Positions 26,456 through 35,324 of a stretch of DNA of 64,000 nt are shown here, one piece after another (position 1 is the stretch's first letter; each line of letters begins with the position of its first letter). The position numbers and the translations under genes are program-made. The stretch lies in contig JBJKUR010000014.1 in NCBI GenBank assembly GCA_045563055.1, positions 15,494-79,493 of the forward strand, read 5' to 3'. Below the pieces are notes generated by a model that worked only from the letters and a program-made list of their open reading frames with translations, searched no databases and was not told the DNA's origin. The DNA is from Methylaequor sp045563055. Its GTDB lineage: Bacteria; Pseudomonadota; Alphaproteobacteria; Methylaequorales; Methylaequoraceae.

Positions 26456-27151
26456 ATGGAATATATGCTTAAAGCCGATGACCTCGTTGGGGTTTCATTT
26501 TGGATTATTTCAGTGGCTATGGTAGCATCTACGGCCTTTTTCTTCCTAGAAGGAAACAGTGTTGCTAAGCATTGGCAAACTTCAGTAAGGGTAGCTGGTC
26601 TTGTTACACTTATTGCAGCTGTTCACTATTATTACATGAGAGCAGTTTGGATCCAAACAGGTGAAAACCCTAATGTATACAGATATATTGACTGGTTACT
26701 AACAGTTCCGCTACAAATGGTTGAGTTTTACTTAATCCTCGCAGCAGTAGGAGCCGCAACCGCAGGTATGTTCTGGAGGCTATTATTAGGTACACTAGTA
26801 ATGTTAATTGCTGGTTTCCTAGGTGAGAATGGATCTATAAATGCTACTGTTGGATTCATTGTGGGTATGGCAGGTTGGATTTATATCTTATATGAAGTAT
26901 TTGCAGGAGAAGCTGCTCAAGCAAATGCCTCAAGTAATTCAAAAGCTCAGCAATCGGCATATAACGCTATGAAGTGGATTGTTTCAATTGGATGGTCAAT
27001 CTATCCTATTGGCTACTTCCTTGGTTATTTAGCAGGTGGTACTGATGAATCTTCATTAAATGCTATCTACAACCTTGCTGACATAATTAACAAAATTGCT
27101 TTCGGTCTTGTAATTTGGGCTGCTGCTAAGTCTGAATCAGCAAAAGCTTAG
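26456..27151 (+). CDS. Proteorhodopsin, blue-tuned light-driven proton pump
   Basis: 231 residues, seven helices. Proton acceptor Asp79 and donor Glu90 lie in helix C (RYIDWLLTVPLQMVEFYLIL, the DTE-type pump motif Asp-Thr-Glu), His57 pairs with the counterion, and retinal-binding Lys213 is in helix G (NKIAFG). The tuning site (position 105 in the green reference protein) is Gln87, known to shift absorption to blue. No cleavable signal peptide is seen, unlike the reference. Codons are optimal and the gene has its own promoter, leader and terminator. The retinal pathway follows directly. Confidence 0.98.
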   Translation: MEYMLKADDLVGVSFWIISVAMVASTAFFFLEGNSVAKHWQTSVRVAGLVTLIAAVHYYYMRAVWIQTGENPNVYRYIDWLLTVPLQMVEFYLILAAVGAATAGMFWRLLLGTLVMLIAGFLGENGSINATVGFIVGMAGWIYILYEVFAGEAAQANASSNSKAQQSAYNAMKWIVSIGWSIYPIGYFLGYLAGGTDESSLNAIYNLADIINKIAFGLVIWAAAKSESAKA

Positions 27152-27173
27152 GCAATCAATGTTGTAAATTACG

Positions 27174-27208
27174 AAAGGGAAACATCATACTGATGTTTCC
27201 CTTTTTTT
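27174..27208 (+). terminator. Rho-independent terminator after proteorhodopsin, next to the crtE start
   Basis: GGGAAACATCA (27177-27187), loop TAC, TGATGTTTCCC (27191-27201): a perfect 11-base stem, then seven T residues (27202-27208). AAA at 27174-27176 can also pair with the first T residues. The ATG of crtE is at 27212, three bases after the T-tract. Confidence 0.95.
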
Positions 27209-27211
27209 ATC

Positions 27212-28309
27212 ATGCAAATTTCAAAAAATACTGAACAATTCAAATCTCGAATCCAGAATCTTGAATCTAATAAAAACTGGAAAAAACTTAATAATTTCTT
27301 AGAAAATATTGACATCAGTTTTTATAAGTTAAAAAATTTTAACGATGATTTACAAGTTATAAACAAAAATATGTTTGAAAACATTTGTGATGATACATGG
27401 ATGGGTCATTGTGCAAAATATCAACTTAAATCTGGTGGGAAAAGATTTAGAGCGATACTCGCATTGTTAGCATCAAAAATTTTCGAACTCAAAAAAGACG
27501 TGTCATATGAAATAGCAATGTGTTGTGAATTTATACACAATGCATCATTAATTCATGATGACCTTCAAGATAGAGATCTACTAAGAAGAGGCCTTCCAAC
27601 AATTTGGAATAGATTTGGAGATCATACTGCAATTAATTTGGGAGACTTTTTTATATCAGCATCATTTGAAATATTATCAAAGATCCGAGTAGACCCAATT
27701 TTGAAATGTCAAGCAATCGAAGAATTAAGTAAGACAATCAAACAAACTGTCAAAGGACAGTCAGTTGAGATCCTTAGTAGGTCAGATTTTAATCTTAAGA
27801 TGGGAGACTACGAATCCACATCAAGGGCCAAGACAGGTGGATTGATTTCCCTTCCTGTAAAGCTTGCAATAATATTATCTGGATCTGAATATAAAGAGGA
27901 TTATTTCAAATCTTTATATGAAACTGGTGTGGCATATCAAATACAAGATGATCTTTCAGACTTTTTAGGTGTCAAAGATAGAGGTCTTCCAGGTCGAGAC
28001 TTAAAAGAAGGTAAAATGAATATATTAATTATGCATTTCATTGAAAATGCCTCACAAGGTGAAAAGTTCATACTCCAGAAATTTCTTAAAAAAAGGTATG
28101 ACTCTATCTCTGAGGATGAAATTTCATTTTGGTTAAATGAGATAAATTTAAAAGGCGCACTCGATCTATCTTTCTTACACTTGAAAAAAGTATCAAAAAA
28201 TGCAATTGATATATCAAGCAAAACCGATGAGAAGTTATCTCAAATAGTAAGTTTTGTTGTTAGCTCTATAATAAAGAGAATGACCAAAAATATAAAAAAG
28301 ATTAAATGA
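27212..28309 (+). CDS. crtE: Geranylgeranyl diphosphate synthase
   Basis: 365 residues. CrtE extends FPP to GGPP for carotenoids. First Asp-rich motif HDDLQDRD (Asp116, 117, 120), second QDDLSD (Asp246, 247, 250), and GGKRFRA. It differs clearly from ispA at 16170. The ATG 27212 has no ribosome site, only the T-tract of the terminator; an internal ATG at 27371 (Met54) is a possible alternative. It overlaps crtI by four bases (ATGA). Confidence 0.93.
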   Translation: MQISKNTEQFKSRIQNLESNKNWKKLNNFLENIDISFYKLKNFNDDLQVINKNMFENICDDTWMGHCAKYQLKSGGKRFRAILALLASKIFELKKDVSYEIAMCCEFIHNASLIHDDLQDRDLLRRGLPTIWNRFGDHTAINLGDFFISASFEILSKIRVDPILKCQAIEELSKTIKQTVKGQSVEILSRSDFNLKMGDYESTSRAKTGGLISLPVKLAIILSGSEYKEDYFKSLYETGVAYQIQDDLSDFLGVKDRGLPGRDLKEGKMNILIMHFIENASQGEKFILQKFLKKRYDSISEDEISFWLNEINLKGALDLSFLHLKKVSKNAIDISSKTDEKLSQIVSFVVSSIIKRMTKNIKKIK

Positions 28310-29778
28310 CAAAAACTGCAATTGTTGTTGGTTCTGGTTTTGGTGGAATATCAGCTTCACTTAGACTGAGAGCACTAGGATATCATGTCAAGTTATTTGA
28401 GAAACTCAATCAACTTGGAGGAAGAGCTAGGGTATTTAAAAAATCTGGTTTTACGTTTGACGCTGGGCCCACGGTGATTACAGCACCTTTTCTTTTCGAT
28501 GAATTATTTGATCTTTTCAATAAAACAAGATCAGAATATGTTGAATTTGTAAAACTTGACCCATGGTATAGGTTCTACTTTTCTGAAAATAATAAAGTAT
28601 TTAACTACTCAGATAGTTTAAAAAAAACAGAAAATGAAATTGCTAAGTTTAGTCAAGAAGATGTTATCGGTTATAGGAAACTTTTAGATTTTTCAGAAAA
28701 GATTTTTAATGTTGGTTTTGGAAAGCTTTCATCTGTTCCTTTTCACAATTTCTTTTTTATGATAAAACAAATTCCTACACTCCTGAGACTTAAAAGTTAC
28801 CTAAGTGTCTATAAATTAGTTTCTAAATTCATAAAAAATGAACAGATAAGGCAAGCATTTAGTATCCAGCCACTTTTACTAGGTGGCAATCCTCTAGACA
28901 CAACGTCAATATATAATTTAATTCATTTTTTGGAGAGAAAATGGGGAGTCCATTACGCAATGGGGGGAACTGGCAAAATAATTAAAGCTTTTGAAAAATT
29001 AATGAAAGAGGAAAAGATAAAAGTTTTTAAAAATTCAGAGGTTTCACAAATTTTAACAGAAAAAGATAAAGCTATAGGCATTGTCGTGAACAAAAAAAAA
29101 GTTCTTGCTGATAAGATTGTCATGAATACTGATCCTGCCTTCACTTATAATTACATGATTAAATCAGTAAGAAATAAGAAATGGAATAAGAAAAAAGTTA
29201 ATAATATGAAGTTTTCAATGGGTTTATTTGTAATTTACTTTGGAACCAGTAAAAAATTTTCTAAGATTGCACATCATACTATTTGGATGGGAAAAAGATA
29301 TAAAGGTTTATTAAAAGATATATTTAATAATGAAATTTTGGCTGACGATTTCAGTTTATATCTTCATAGACCAACAGCAACGGACAAAACTATGGCACCA
29401 AAAAATTGTGATAGTTTTTATGTGTTATCTCCTGTTCCGAACCTCAAATGTCCGATTAACTGGAAGAAATATGGAGAAACTTATCAGGAGAAAATTCTTT
29501 CCGCTCTAGAGAAAACTATTCTTCCAAATCTAAAAGAAAATTTAAAAGTTTGTTTTCATATGTCACCTTCTAATTTTAGAGATGACTATAATTCATTATA
29601 TGGAAGTGGTTTTTCTATTTCCCCTGTCTTTAGACAATCAGCATGGTTTAGGTTTCATAACAAATCTGAGAATTTTAATAATTTATATTTTGTAGGTGCT
29701 GGCTGTCATCCAGGTGCTGGGGTTCCAGGAGTTATAAGCTCAGCTAAAGTACTTGAAAATATTCTTAAAAATGAATAG
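28306..29778 (+). CDS. crtI: Phytoene desaturase
   Basis: 490 residues. CrtI desaturates phytoene to lycopene. N-terminal FAD motif GSGFGGISASLRL, the family tail GAGCHPGAGVPGV near the C-terminus, and full length. It overlaps crtE by four bases and crtB by eight, so the three are translationally coupled. Confidence 0.95.
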   Translation: MTKTAIVVGSGFGGISASLRLRALGYHVKLFEKLNQLGGRARVFKKSGFTFDAGPTVITAPFLFDELFDLFNKTRSEYVEFVKLDPWYRFYFSENNKVFNYSDSLKKTENEIAKFSQEDVIGYRKLLDFSEKIFNVGFGKLSSVPFHNFFFMIKQIPTLLRLKSYLSVYKLVSKFIKNEQIRQAFSIQPLLLGGNPLDTTSIYNLIHFLERKWGVHYAMGGTGKIIKAFEKLMKEEKIKVFKNSEVSQILTEKDKAIGIVVNKKKVLADKIVMNTDPAFTYNYMIKSVRNKKWNKKKVNNMKFSMGLFVIYFGTSKKFSKIAHHTIWMGKRYKGLLKDIFNNEILADDFSLYLHRPTATDKTMAPKNCDSFYVLSPVPNLKCPINWKKYGETYQEKILSALEKTILPNLKENLKVCFHMSPSNFRDDYNSLYGSGFSISPVFRQSAWFRFHNKSENFNNLYFVGAGCHPGAGVPGVISSAKVLENILKNE

Positions 29779-30667
29779 TGATCACACTAATCTTTCGCTA
29801 AAAAAAAGAGCTAAAACATTCTATTTTGCATCCTTATTTTTTGCGAAGGAAATACAAAATGATATAGAAACTTTATATTTTTTTTGCAGATATATTGATG
29901 ATATTGGAGACTCTAAAAAAGGTGGGAGACTATTCTTAAAAAAATCATTAGAAAGTATTAGAAAACAACTAAGGGAGAAAAATCCAAAAAATGAAATAGT
30001 CTCTGCCTTCTTGGATTTAACCTGTAAATATAATATAGACATTAAAATACCTATTGATTTAATTAATGGAGTCATTGGTGATTTAGAAAATGTTAATATA
30101 AGTGACTATGACGAACTAATTACGTATAGCTATAAAGTTGCTGGCACAGTTGGCTTTATGATGTGTAAAATAATGAATGTTAGTGATAAAAAAATAATAT
30201 TTAAAGGTATTCAATTAGGAATCGCTATGCAATTTACAAATATTGCTAGAGATATTAAAGAGGATTTAGAAAGTGGAAGAATATATTTCCCAAAAGAATT
30301 TAGACTTAATATTAAAGAAAATTTTCATGAATTAATATCTAAACCAAACTTACAAAAGATATTTTCTAAAGATTTACAAAATTATTTAGATTTAACTGAC
30401 AAAATTTACAAGACTGCCTGGAAAGGAATTATAAGTTTACCATTTAAGTATAAAATACCAATTTCAGTTGCTGCTTATCTTTATCAATCAATAGGTAGCA
30501 AGATCAGGAGAAAAAAATATAATGTATGGAATGAAAGAGTTTATTTATCTACTTTTGAAAAATTAGTCAAAAGTTTGAGAGTAATTTATATGATTTTATT
30601 TTATAACTCAAAAAGTTGTGATCAAGTCGTTGACAAACGAATTAAAAAAATATTAAAAATAACTTAA
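29771..30667 (+). CDS. crtB: Phytoene synthase
   Basis: 298 residues from ATG 29771 (MNSDHTNLSL); an earlier in-frame ATG at 29753 would lie 26 bases inside crtI. CrtB joins two GGPP to phytoene. Asp-rich motif YIDDIGDS near residue 40 and the second QFTNIARDIKEDL are present, with the helical trans-isoprenyl synthase fold. Confidence 0.93.
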   Translation: MNSDHTNLSLKKRAKTFYFASLFFAKEIQNDIETLYFFCRYIDDIGDSKKGGRLFLKKSLESIRKQLREKNPKNEIVSAFLDLTCKYNIDIKIPIDLINGVIGDLENVNISDYDELITYSYKVAGTVGFMMCKIMNVSDKKIIFKGIQLGIAMQFTNIARDIKEDLESGRIYFPKEFRLNIKENFHELISKPNLQKIFSKDLQNYLDLTDKIYKTAWKGIISLPFKYKIPISVAAYLYQSIGSKIRRKKYNVWNERVYLSTFEKLVKSLRVIYMILFYNSKSCDQVVDKRIKKILKIT

Positions 30668-30669
30668 TT

Positions 30670-31782
30670 GTGAACAAAAGATATTTTGATGTAATTATAA
30701 TAGGTGCTGGTGTATCTGGTCTGATTTTGGCATATGAAATATCCAAAAGGACGAATAAAAGTATAGCTATACTTGAGAAAGAAAAAAAAAATAATTCATC
30801 TAAAAACTTATGTTTTTGGAACACACCTCATAATATACTAACTAAAGAAGCTGATAATAAATGGAAAAGGATATCCGTAGTTATTGATGGGAAAAAAAAA
30901 ACATTAGAAGATAAAAAAATAAATTATCTTAGAATAAAATCTACAAAACTAAGAAATTTTTTTTTAAAAAAGCTTAAAAAAAAAGGTGTCAAAATATTTA
31001 ATGAAAAAGTCTTATCCATAGACTTTGAAAGTAGTGAACAGATTTCTGTCATATCACATATGTTTCATTATAACTCCTCTTTACTTTTTGATAGTAGAAT
31101 GAAAGGCTTTATTGATAAAAAAAACAAACTTTTTCAACATTTTTATGGTGTGGAGGTTAACTTTAAAAAAAAAGTTATGAATGTTGATGAAGTGATACTT
31201 ATGGATATCCAAAAAAAAAAAAATACTTTTAACTTTATGTATATATTACCCTATACAAATAGAAGAGCCCTTATTGAAACCACATATTTTTCAAAAAAAT
31301 TACATTCAAAAAATACTTACATGAAAGATATAAAAAAATACTTATCAGTTGAGTTCTCAGGGTTAGAATATAACATCAAGTTTAGTGAATCCGGTGTAAT
31401 ACCCATGTTCAAGTTTGATAAATTGAATTTTAAAAACTATTCAAAAATTGGTACTCCAGGAAACTGGGTGAAACAATCTACTGGATATTCATTGCAGAAT
31501 TCTTTTATTTACTCCAAACAACTAGTTGATTGTATTCTTGAAGAGAAAACACTTCAAACAAATGTTAGTTTTCTTACTGAATTTCTAGATCGGGTATATT
31601 GTAATTTTCTAAAGAATAACCCTGATGATTCTAAACAATTCTTTGAAAAGTTTTTTTTAAGAAATAATCTAAGGACAATTGCTAAATTTTTAACGAATTC
31701 AGCTAATAATTGGGAAATTTTTAAAATTATTCTTTCACTTCCAAAAATAAAACTTATGAAATCACTTATAAAAGATAGATGA
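30670..31782 (+). CDS. crtY: Lycopene beta-cyclase
   Basis: 370 residues starting at GTG 30670, two bases after crtB. CrtY makes beta-carotene from lycopene. The dinucleotide motif GAGVSGL (13-19), CFWNTP (typical CFWD/N block) and GTPGNWVKQSTGYSLQNS fit CrtY-type cyclases. Low conservation in the C-terminal third is normal for this family. It overlaps blh by four bases. Confidence 0.88.
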   Translation: MNKRYFDVIIIGAGVSGLILAYEISKRTNKSIAILEKEKKNNSSKNLCFWNTPHNILTKEADNKWKRISVVIDGKKKTLEDKKINYLRIKSTKLRNFFLKKLKKKGVKIFNEKVLSIDFESSEQISVISHMFHYNSSLLFDSRMKGFIDKKNKLFQHFYGVEVNFKKKVMNVDEVILMDIQKKKNTFNFMYILPYTNRRALIETTYFSKKLHSKNTYMKDIKKYLSVEFSGLEYNIKFSESGVIPMFKFDKLNFKNYSKIGTPGNWVKQSTGYSLQNSFIYSKQLVDCILEEKTLQTNVSFLTEFLDRVYCNFLKNNPDDSKQFFEKFFLRNNLRTIAKFLTNSANNWEIFKIILSLPKIKLMKSLIKDR

Positions 31783-32660
31783 AATACCTTGATACTAAAA
31801 TTTTTTTTCTTGCTTTATTTATTATGGTTCCGACAACATATTTACTACAAGATAAACTCAATGAAAACTATTTACATCAAATAATTCTTTTTTCTATTCC
31901 TCTATTGTGGCCTGGAGTAGCACATGGAAGTCTAGATGTCTTGATAGCTAAAAAAAATAAATTGATAAAAAATAAAATAGACAAAGTATTCTTTCTGTTA
32001 ACTTATTTGTTTATACCTATATCTTTCTTCTCACTTTGGATAATATTACCTAATCTAATATTTTTAGTATTTATTTTGTTATCTATTCTTCATTTTGGAA
32101 TAAGTGACAGTGTTACATCTGTTTACAAAAATATTGAAATTTTAATCAGAGGTCTAATAGTGATAATCTTACCATTTAAATTTTACTTTAATGACACTAA
32201 AATAATTTTCTCATATTTTTTTATTGATGAAGGTTTCTTAGATAGTATTAAGATTTATATAGATTTTGTTTATTTGATTCTTATTATACTAATAGCATCC
32301 TTTATAATTGTTAACCTTAAGCAAATACGATTGAATAAAAAAAATTTGATCCACATGATAGAAATTATAGGTATTTTTTTCTGTTTCTGCTTTTTTCAAC
32401 CACTAATTTCCTTTTTTATTTATTTCTGTTTTTTACATTCAACCCGACATTTGTTGGAGGAAAAAGAAAATTTAAATCTAACAAATAAGACTTTAATTAT
32501 TAAAACTTTGCCAATGACATTCTTAACAATTATTTTCTTTGCATTTGTCTTTTTTATATTCAAAAGCGACGTCAACGACTATAATCTAAATTACGTAATA
32601 ATCGGATTATCCTCTTTGACAGTTTCTCACATCCTTCTTGTAAATTTTACCAAAACTTAG
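31779..32660 (+). CDS. blh: Beta-carotene 15,15'-dioxygenase (Brp/Blh family)
   Basis: 293 residues, about eight membrane helices. Blh cleaves beta-carotene into two retinals. Iron-binding histidine motifs are visible: HGSLD (His49), HFGISD (His105) and LHSTRH (His220, His224). It is the last gene of the retinal operon started after the proteorhodopsin gene, completing supply of the chromophore. Its 3' end overlaps a convergent oxygenase-like gene by four bases. Confidence 0.93.
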   Translation: MKYLDTKIFFLALFIMVPTTYLLQDKLNENYLHQIILFSIPLLWPGVAHGSLDVLIAKKNKLIKNKIDKVFFLLTYLFIPISFFSLWIILPNLIFLVFILLSILHFGISDSVTSVYKNIEILIRGLIVIILPFKFYFNDTKIIFSYFFIDEGFLDSIKIYIDFVYLILIILIASFIIVNLKQIRLNKKNLIHMIEIIGIFFCFCFFQPLISFFIYFCFLHSTRHLLEEKENLNLTNKTLIIKTLPMTFLTIIFFAFVFFIFKSDVNDYNLNYVIIGLSSLTVSHILLVNFTKT

Positions 32661-33490
32661 GAATATTTTTTTCCATTTTTAATATTTCTAAACCAGCTAC
32701 TTTTTTGAACTGTTGAAAATGAATCAATATTTTTAGGAATATTATAGATCTGGCAGTCCAGTCTATTTGCAATTCTTGTTTCAATGTTAATTCTCTCTCT
32801 GTCACCTACTTTACTCCCATGAAGATGATGTCCAGAAAAACATAAAACCTCTCCTTTTTTAAGCTTAAATTTAATTTTTTCAGAATTTTTAAAAGTTAGT
32901 GATGTAGTTGGGACTGATTGATTAATTTTCTTTTTTTTATAATCAACATAATTCCAGGAATTACTATTATTGAGAACTTTTTTATTAAAAACTGATGGAA
33001 TTAGAAATATTGAATTATTTTCTGATACATTATGGATTGGAAACCAGAAGTTTATTTGGTTAAAGATATTTGAAGCCCATGTATCCCGATGAGGTCCAGT
33101 GGGCATTAAATTACCAATGGATTTTCTGCCTTCTCTTGGACTAAACCTTAATGTTATCATATCTATAAATGTTTTAGATGGTAACAATCCAACTCTATCT
33201 AAAAATAGAGAAAATTGATTTTTGATGGCTTTACTGTATTTGATCCTATTTTGAAGAATAACAAATAACTTATTAACTTCCTTGTTAGGTTTGAATTTTC
33301 CCAACCTTAAATTAGCTATGTTTTCATCAAAAACTTCAATAAAATATCTCTCGGTAGTTTTTATTATATTAAAGATTTCATCAGACTTTTTAATTATTAT
33401 TACATGTCCACTAAATATTGACTTCTTAAAAAATTCTTCTGTCAACTGCTTATGACTATATTTATAGGTATTCATATTTAAATCAACCAA
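32657..33490 (-). CDS. 2-oxoglutarate/Fe(II) oxygenase-like protein (phytanoyl-CoA dioxygenase type)
   Basis: 277 residues; an in-frame ATG at 33475 is an alternative start. A facial triad candidate is visible: GPHRDTW (His134, Asp136) and a distal histidine in SGHHLHGS (221-226), followed by RERINIETR with an Arg for 2-oxoglutarate. The double-stranded beta-helix spacing fits PhyH-type oxygenases. Substrate unknown. It is convergent with blh, so not obviously part of the retinal operon, and is followed by nothing on its strand. Confidence 0.65.
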   Translation of the reverse strand: MVDLNMNTYKYSHKQLTEEFFKKSIFSGHVIIIKKSDEIFNIIKTTERYFIEVFDENIANLRLGKFKPNKEVNKLFVILQNRIKYSKAIKNQFSLFLDRVGLLPSKTFIDMITLRFSPREGRKSIGNLMPTGPHRDTWASNIFNQINFWFPIHNVSENNSIFLIPSVFNKKVLNNSNSWNYVDYKKKKINQSVPTTSLTFKNSEKIKFKLKKGEVLCFSGHHLHGSKVGDRERINIETRIANRLDCQIYNIPKNIDSFSTVQKSSWFRNIKNGKKYS

Positions 33491-33499
33491 TATAAATTA

Positions 33500-33955
33500 T
33501 TACCTAGATTCATTATATTTATATTGTAAATCAAGATATGATCCACCTTCGCATTCTAAAACATTTTCAGGACCTTTGTTGTCGTTCACTCTTTTCTGTG
33601 AAATTAAAAAAAGATTTTGATAATAGATTGCCTGTCTCTCCTGAAGAGTCCAAAGAGTTTTTTCGTCAAGTTCAATCACTCTATCATCATTCTTCTGATA
33701 GTGATGAACAAACTCATGTAATATTATTGACTTATCACAAACATTTTTTTCTGGTTCCAATTGATCAATATAATATATTCCAGCACTTTTAACATAGTAT
33801 GCTTTAACTTTGCAATTACTAGAGGAAAAGCACGCCTTATCTGACATCTCTTTTTTAGTGAGTTTAAAGAAGTCTGGGTCACTAATTTTTTTATTAAATT
33901 CAGTGTTTTCTATTATCCACGAGCTGAGAAATGCAATTAAGCTTTTAGAGATCAT
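33500..33955 (-). CDS. Small HExxH (zincin-like) protein, paralogue of 8071-8460
   Basis: 151 residues. HEFVH at 80-84, Glu106 in ERQAIYYQN, and cysteines 42, 48, 73 and 135 align with the same features of the protein at 8071-8460 (HEMIH, Glu94, Cys42/46/69/123). A shared opening (MISKSLIAFL versus MTINKLISVL) supports the starts of both. Function unknown; the conserved cysteines suggest disulfides or a second metal site. It overlaps the next gene by four bases. Confidence 0.72.
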   Translation of the reverse strand: MISKSLIAFLSSWIIENTEFNKKISDPDFFKLTKKEMSDKACFSSSNCKVKAYYVKSAGIYYIDQLEPEKNVCDKSIILHEFVHHYQKNDDRVIELDEKTLWTLQERQAIYYQNLFLISQKRVNDNKGPENVLECEGGSYLDLQYKYNESR

Positions 33956-34239
33956 TTTAGTATAATTTCATTTGATAATTTACCGGTTTTTGCATCGTAA
34001 GACCTTATAAACTGGCTATTTTCGTCTTTATTTTCAAGATGTAAATGTATCTGTTTTTTGTTGATTTGAAAGCTTATTACTTCAAATTCGTCTTCAATCA
34101 ATGGATTAAGTTCTAATAATTGACTTATTTTTACATCTTGATTTTTATATTTATTAAAAATCGTTAATATTGTAAATGAAAAAAGGATGATTATTAGGAC
34201 ACCTAAAAAAATAACAGTAAATTTAAGGAATCTTTTCAT
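33952..34239 (-). CDS. Small membrane-anchored protein (possible DUF6476-like)
   Basis: 95 residues: one N-terminal membrane helix (about 5-28, FTVIFLGVLIIILFSF), then a periplasmic tail ending in IRSYDAKTGKLSNEIIL. A similar protein commonly sits upstream of rluD-rpoH in alphaproteobacteria, which suggests the DUF6476-like family; I am not certain. Function unknown. Its ATG at 34239 shares a base with the TTG start of divergent rluD. Confidence 0.65.
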   Translation of the reverse strand: MKRFLKFTVIFLGVLIIILFSFTILTIFNKYKNQDVKISQLLELNPLIEDEFEVISFQINKKQIHLHLENKDENSQFIRSYDAKTGKLSNEIILK

Positions 34240-35231
34240 TGAATGAGAATTATATAACTATTTTTATATCTAGCAATGACTTAGGAAAAAGAGTTGATTA
34301 TATATTATCAAATAAATTACAAAACTTTTCTAGGCGCAGAATACAGTCTTTTATTATTGAGGGGCATTTAACATATAATGATATACAAATCATACAACCT
34401 TCTTTTAAATTAAGGCATTGTGGAGCATATAAATTAAATATTCCTGAACCTACAAGGTATGAAATTCTTCCACAAAAAATAGAATTAAATATTGTTTATG
34501 AGGATGAACATCTAATTGTTATTAATAAAGAGCCAGGAATAGTGGTTCATCCCGGAGCGGGAAATGCAACAAATACGATTGTTAACGCATTACTATTTCA
34601 CTGTAAAAATAATTTATCTGGGATAGGCGGAGTAATGCGACCAGGGGTGGTCCATAGAATTGACAAAATGACTAGTGGTTTAATTGTTTTTGCAAAAGAT
34701 GATATTACGCACAATAGTCTATCAACTCAATTTCAAAAAAAATCAACTTTTAGAGAGTATAACTTAATTTCATGGAACCTTCTAACCACAAATGAAGGAG
34801 AAATAAGAACTAGATTAATTAGATCCAGACTTAATAGAAAAAAAATGACAGTTACAAATAAAGAAAATGGAAAATTAGCAATCACCCGTTTTCAACTAGT
34901 AAAAAGTTTTGTAATTAACGATGAAATTAAAATCAGTCATATTAAGTGTAAGCTTTTGACTGGTAGAACTCACCAAATAAGAGTTCATATGTCTCATATT
35001 AACAACCCAATAATTGGTGATACAACTTACAGTAGAAACAAATATGTTTTGAAATTACCTCTTGATCTGCAAAAATATGTAAAAAAACACTTTATAACAC
35101 CTGAAAGACAAGCATTGCATGCAAGATTATTAGGTTTTTTACATCCCCATAAAAAGATTGAAATGCAATTTGAGTCAAATTTACCAGATGATATCAATGA
35201 CTTACTTAATAAACTAGCTAAGAAGTTATAA
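34239..35231 (+). CDS. rluD: 23S rRNA pseudouridine synthase RluD-type
   Basis: 330 residues. An S4 domain (about 14-60) is followed by a pseudouridine synthase domain with the catalytic Asp142 in HRIDKMTSGL and the RTHQIRVH motif. This matches the RluD/RluC group; position beside rpoH favours RluD. The start is TTG 34239 because there is no in-frame ATG and the S4 domain begins at once. It overlaps the divergent gene by one base. Confidence 0.9.
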   Translation: MNENYITIFISSNDLGKRVDYILSNKLQNFSRRRIQSFIIEGHLTYNDIQIIQPSFKLRHCGAYKLNIPEPTRYEILPQKIELNIVYEDEHLIVINKEPGIVVHPGAGNATNTIVNALLFHCKNNLSGIGGVMRPGVVHRIDKMTSGLIVFAKDDITHNSLSTQFQKKSTFREYNLISWNLLTTNEGEIRTRLIRSRLNRKKMTVTNKENGKLAITRFQLVKSFVINDEIKISHIKCKLLTGRTHQIRVHMSHINNPIIGDTTYSRNKYVLKLPLDLQKYVKKHFITPERQALHARLLGFLHPHKKIEMQFESNLPDDINDLLNKLAKKL

Positions 35232-35242
35232 TTATTTTATAA

Positions 35243-35275
35243 AAGATGAATAATAAATAATAATTTGTTCATCTT
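35243..35275 (+). other. Stem-loop between rluD and rpoH
   Basis: AAGATGAA (35243-35250), a 17-base loop and TTCATCTT (35268-35275): an eight-base stem 11 bases after the rluD stop. There is no adjacent T-tract. It may be a weak terminator or an element of the rpoH leader. Confidence 0.35.
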
Positions 35276-35324
35276 ACATTCATTTTATTCTTGAATTTAT
35301 TTTTTTTATTGTTATTATATAATT

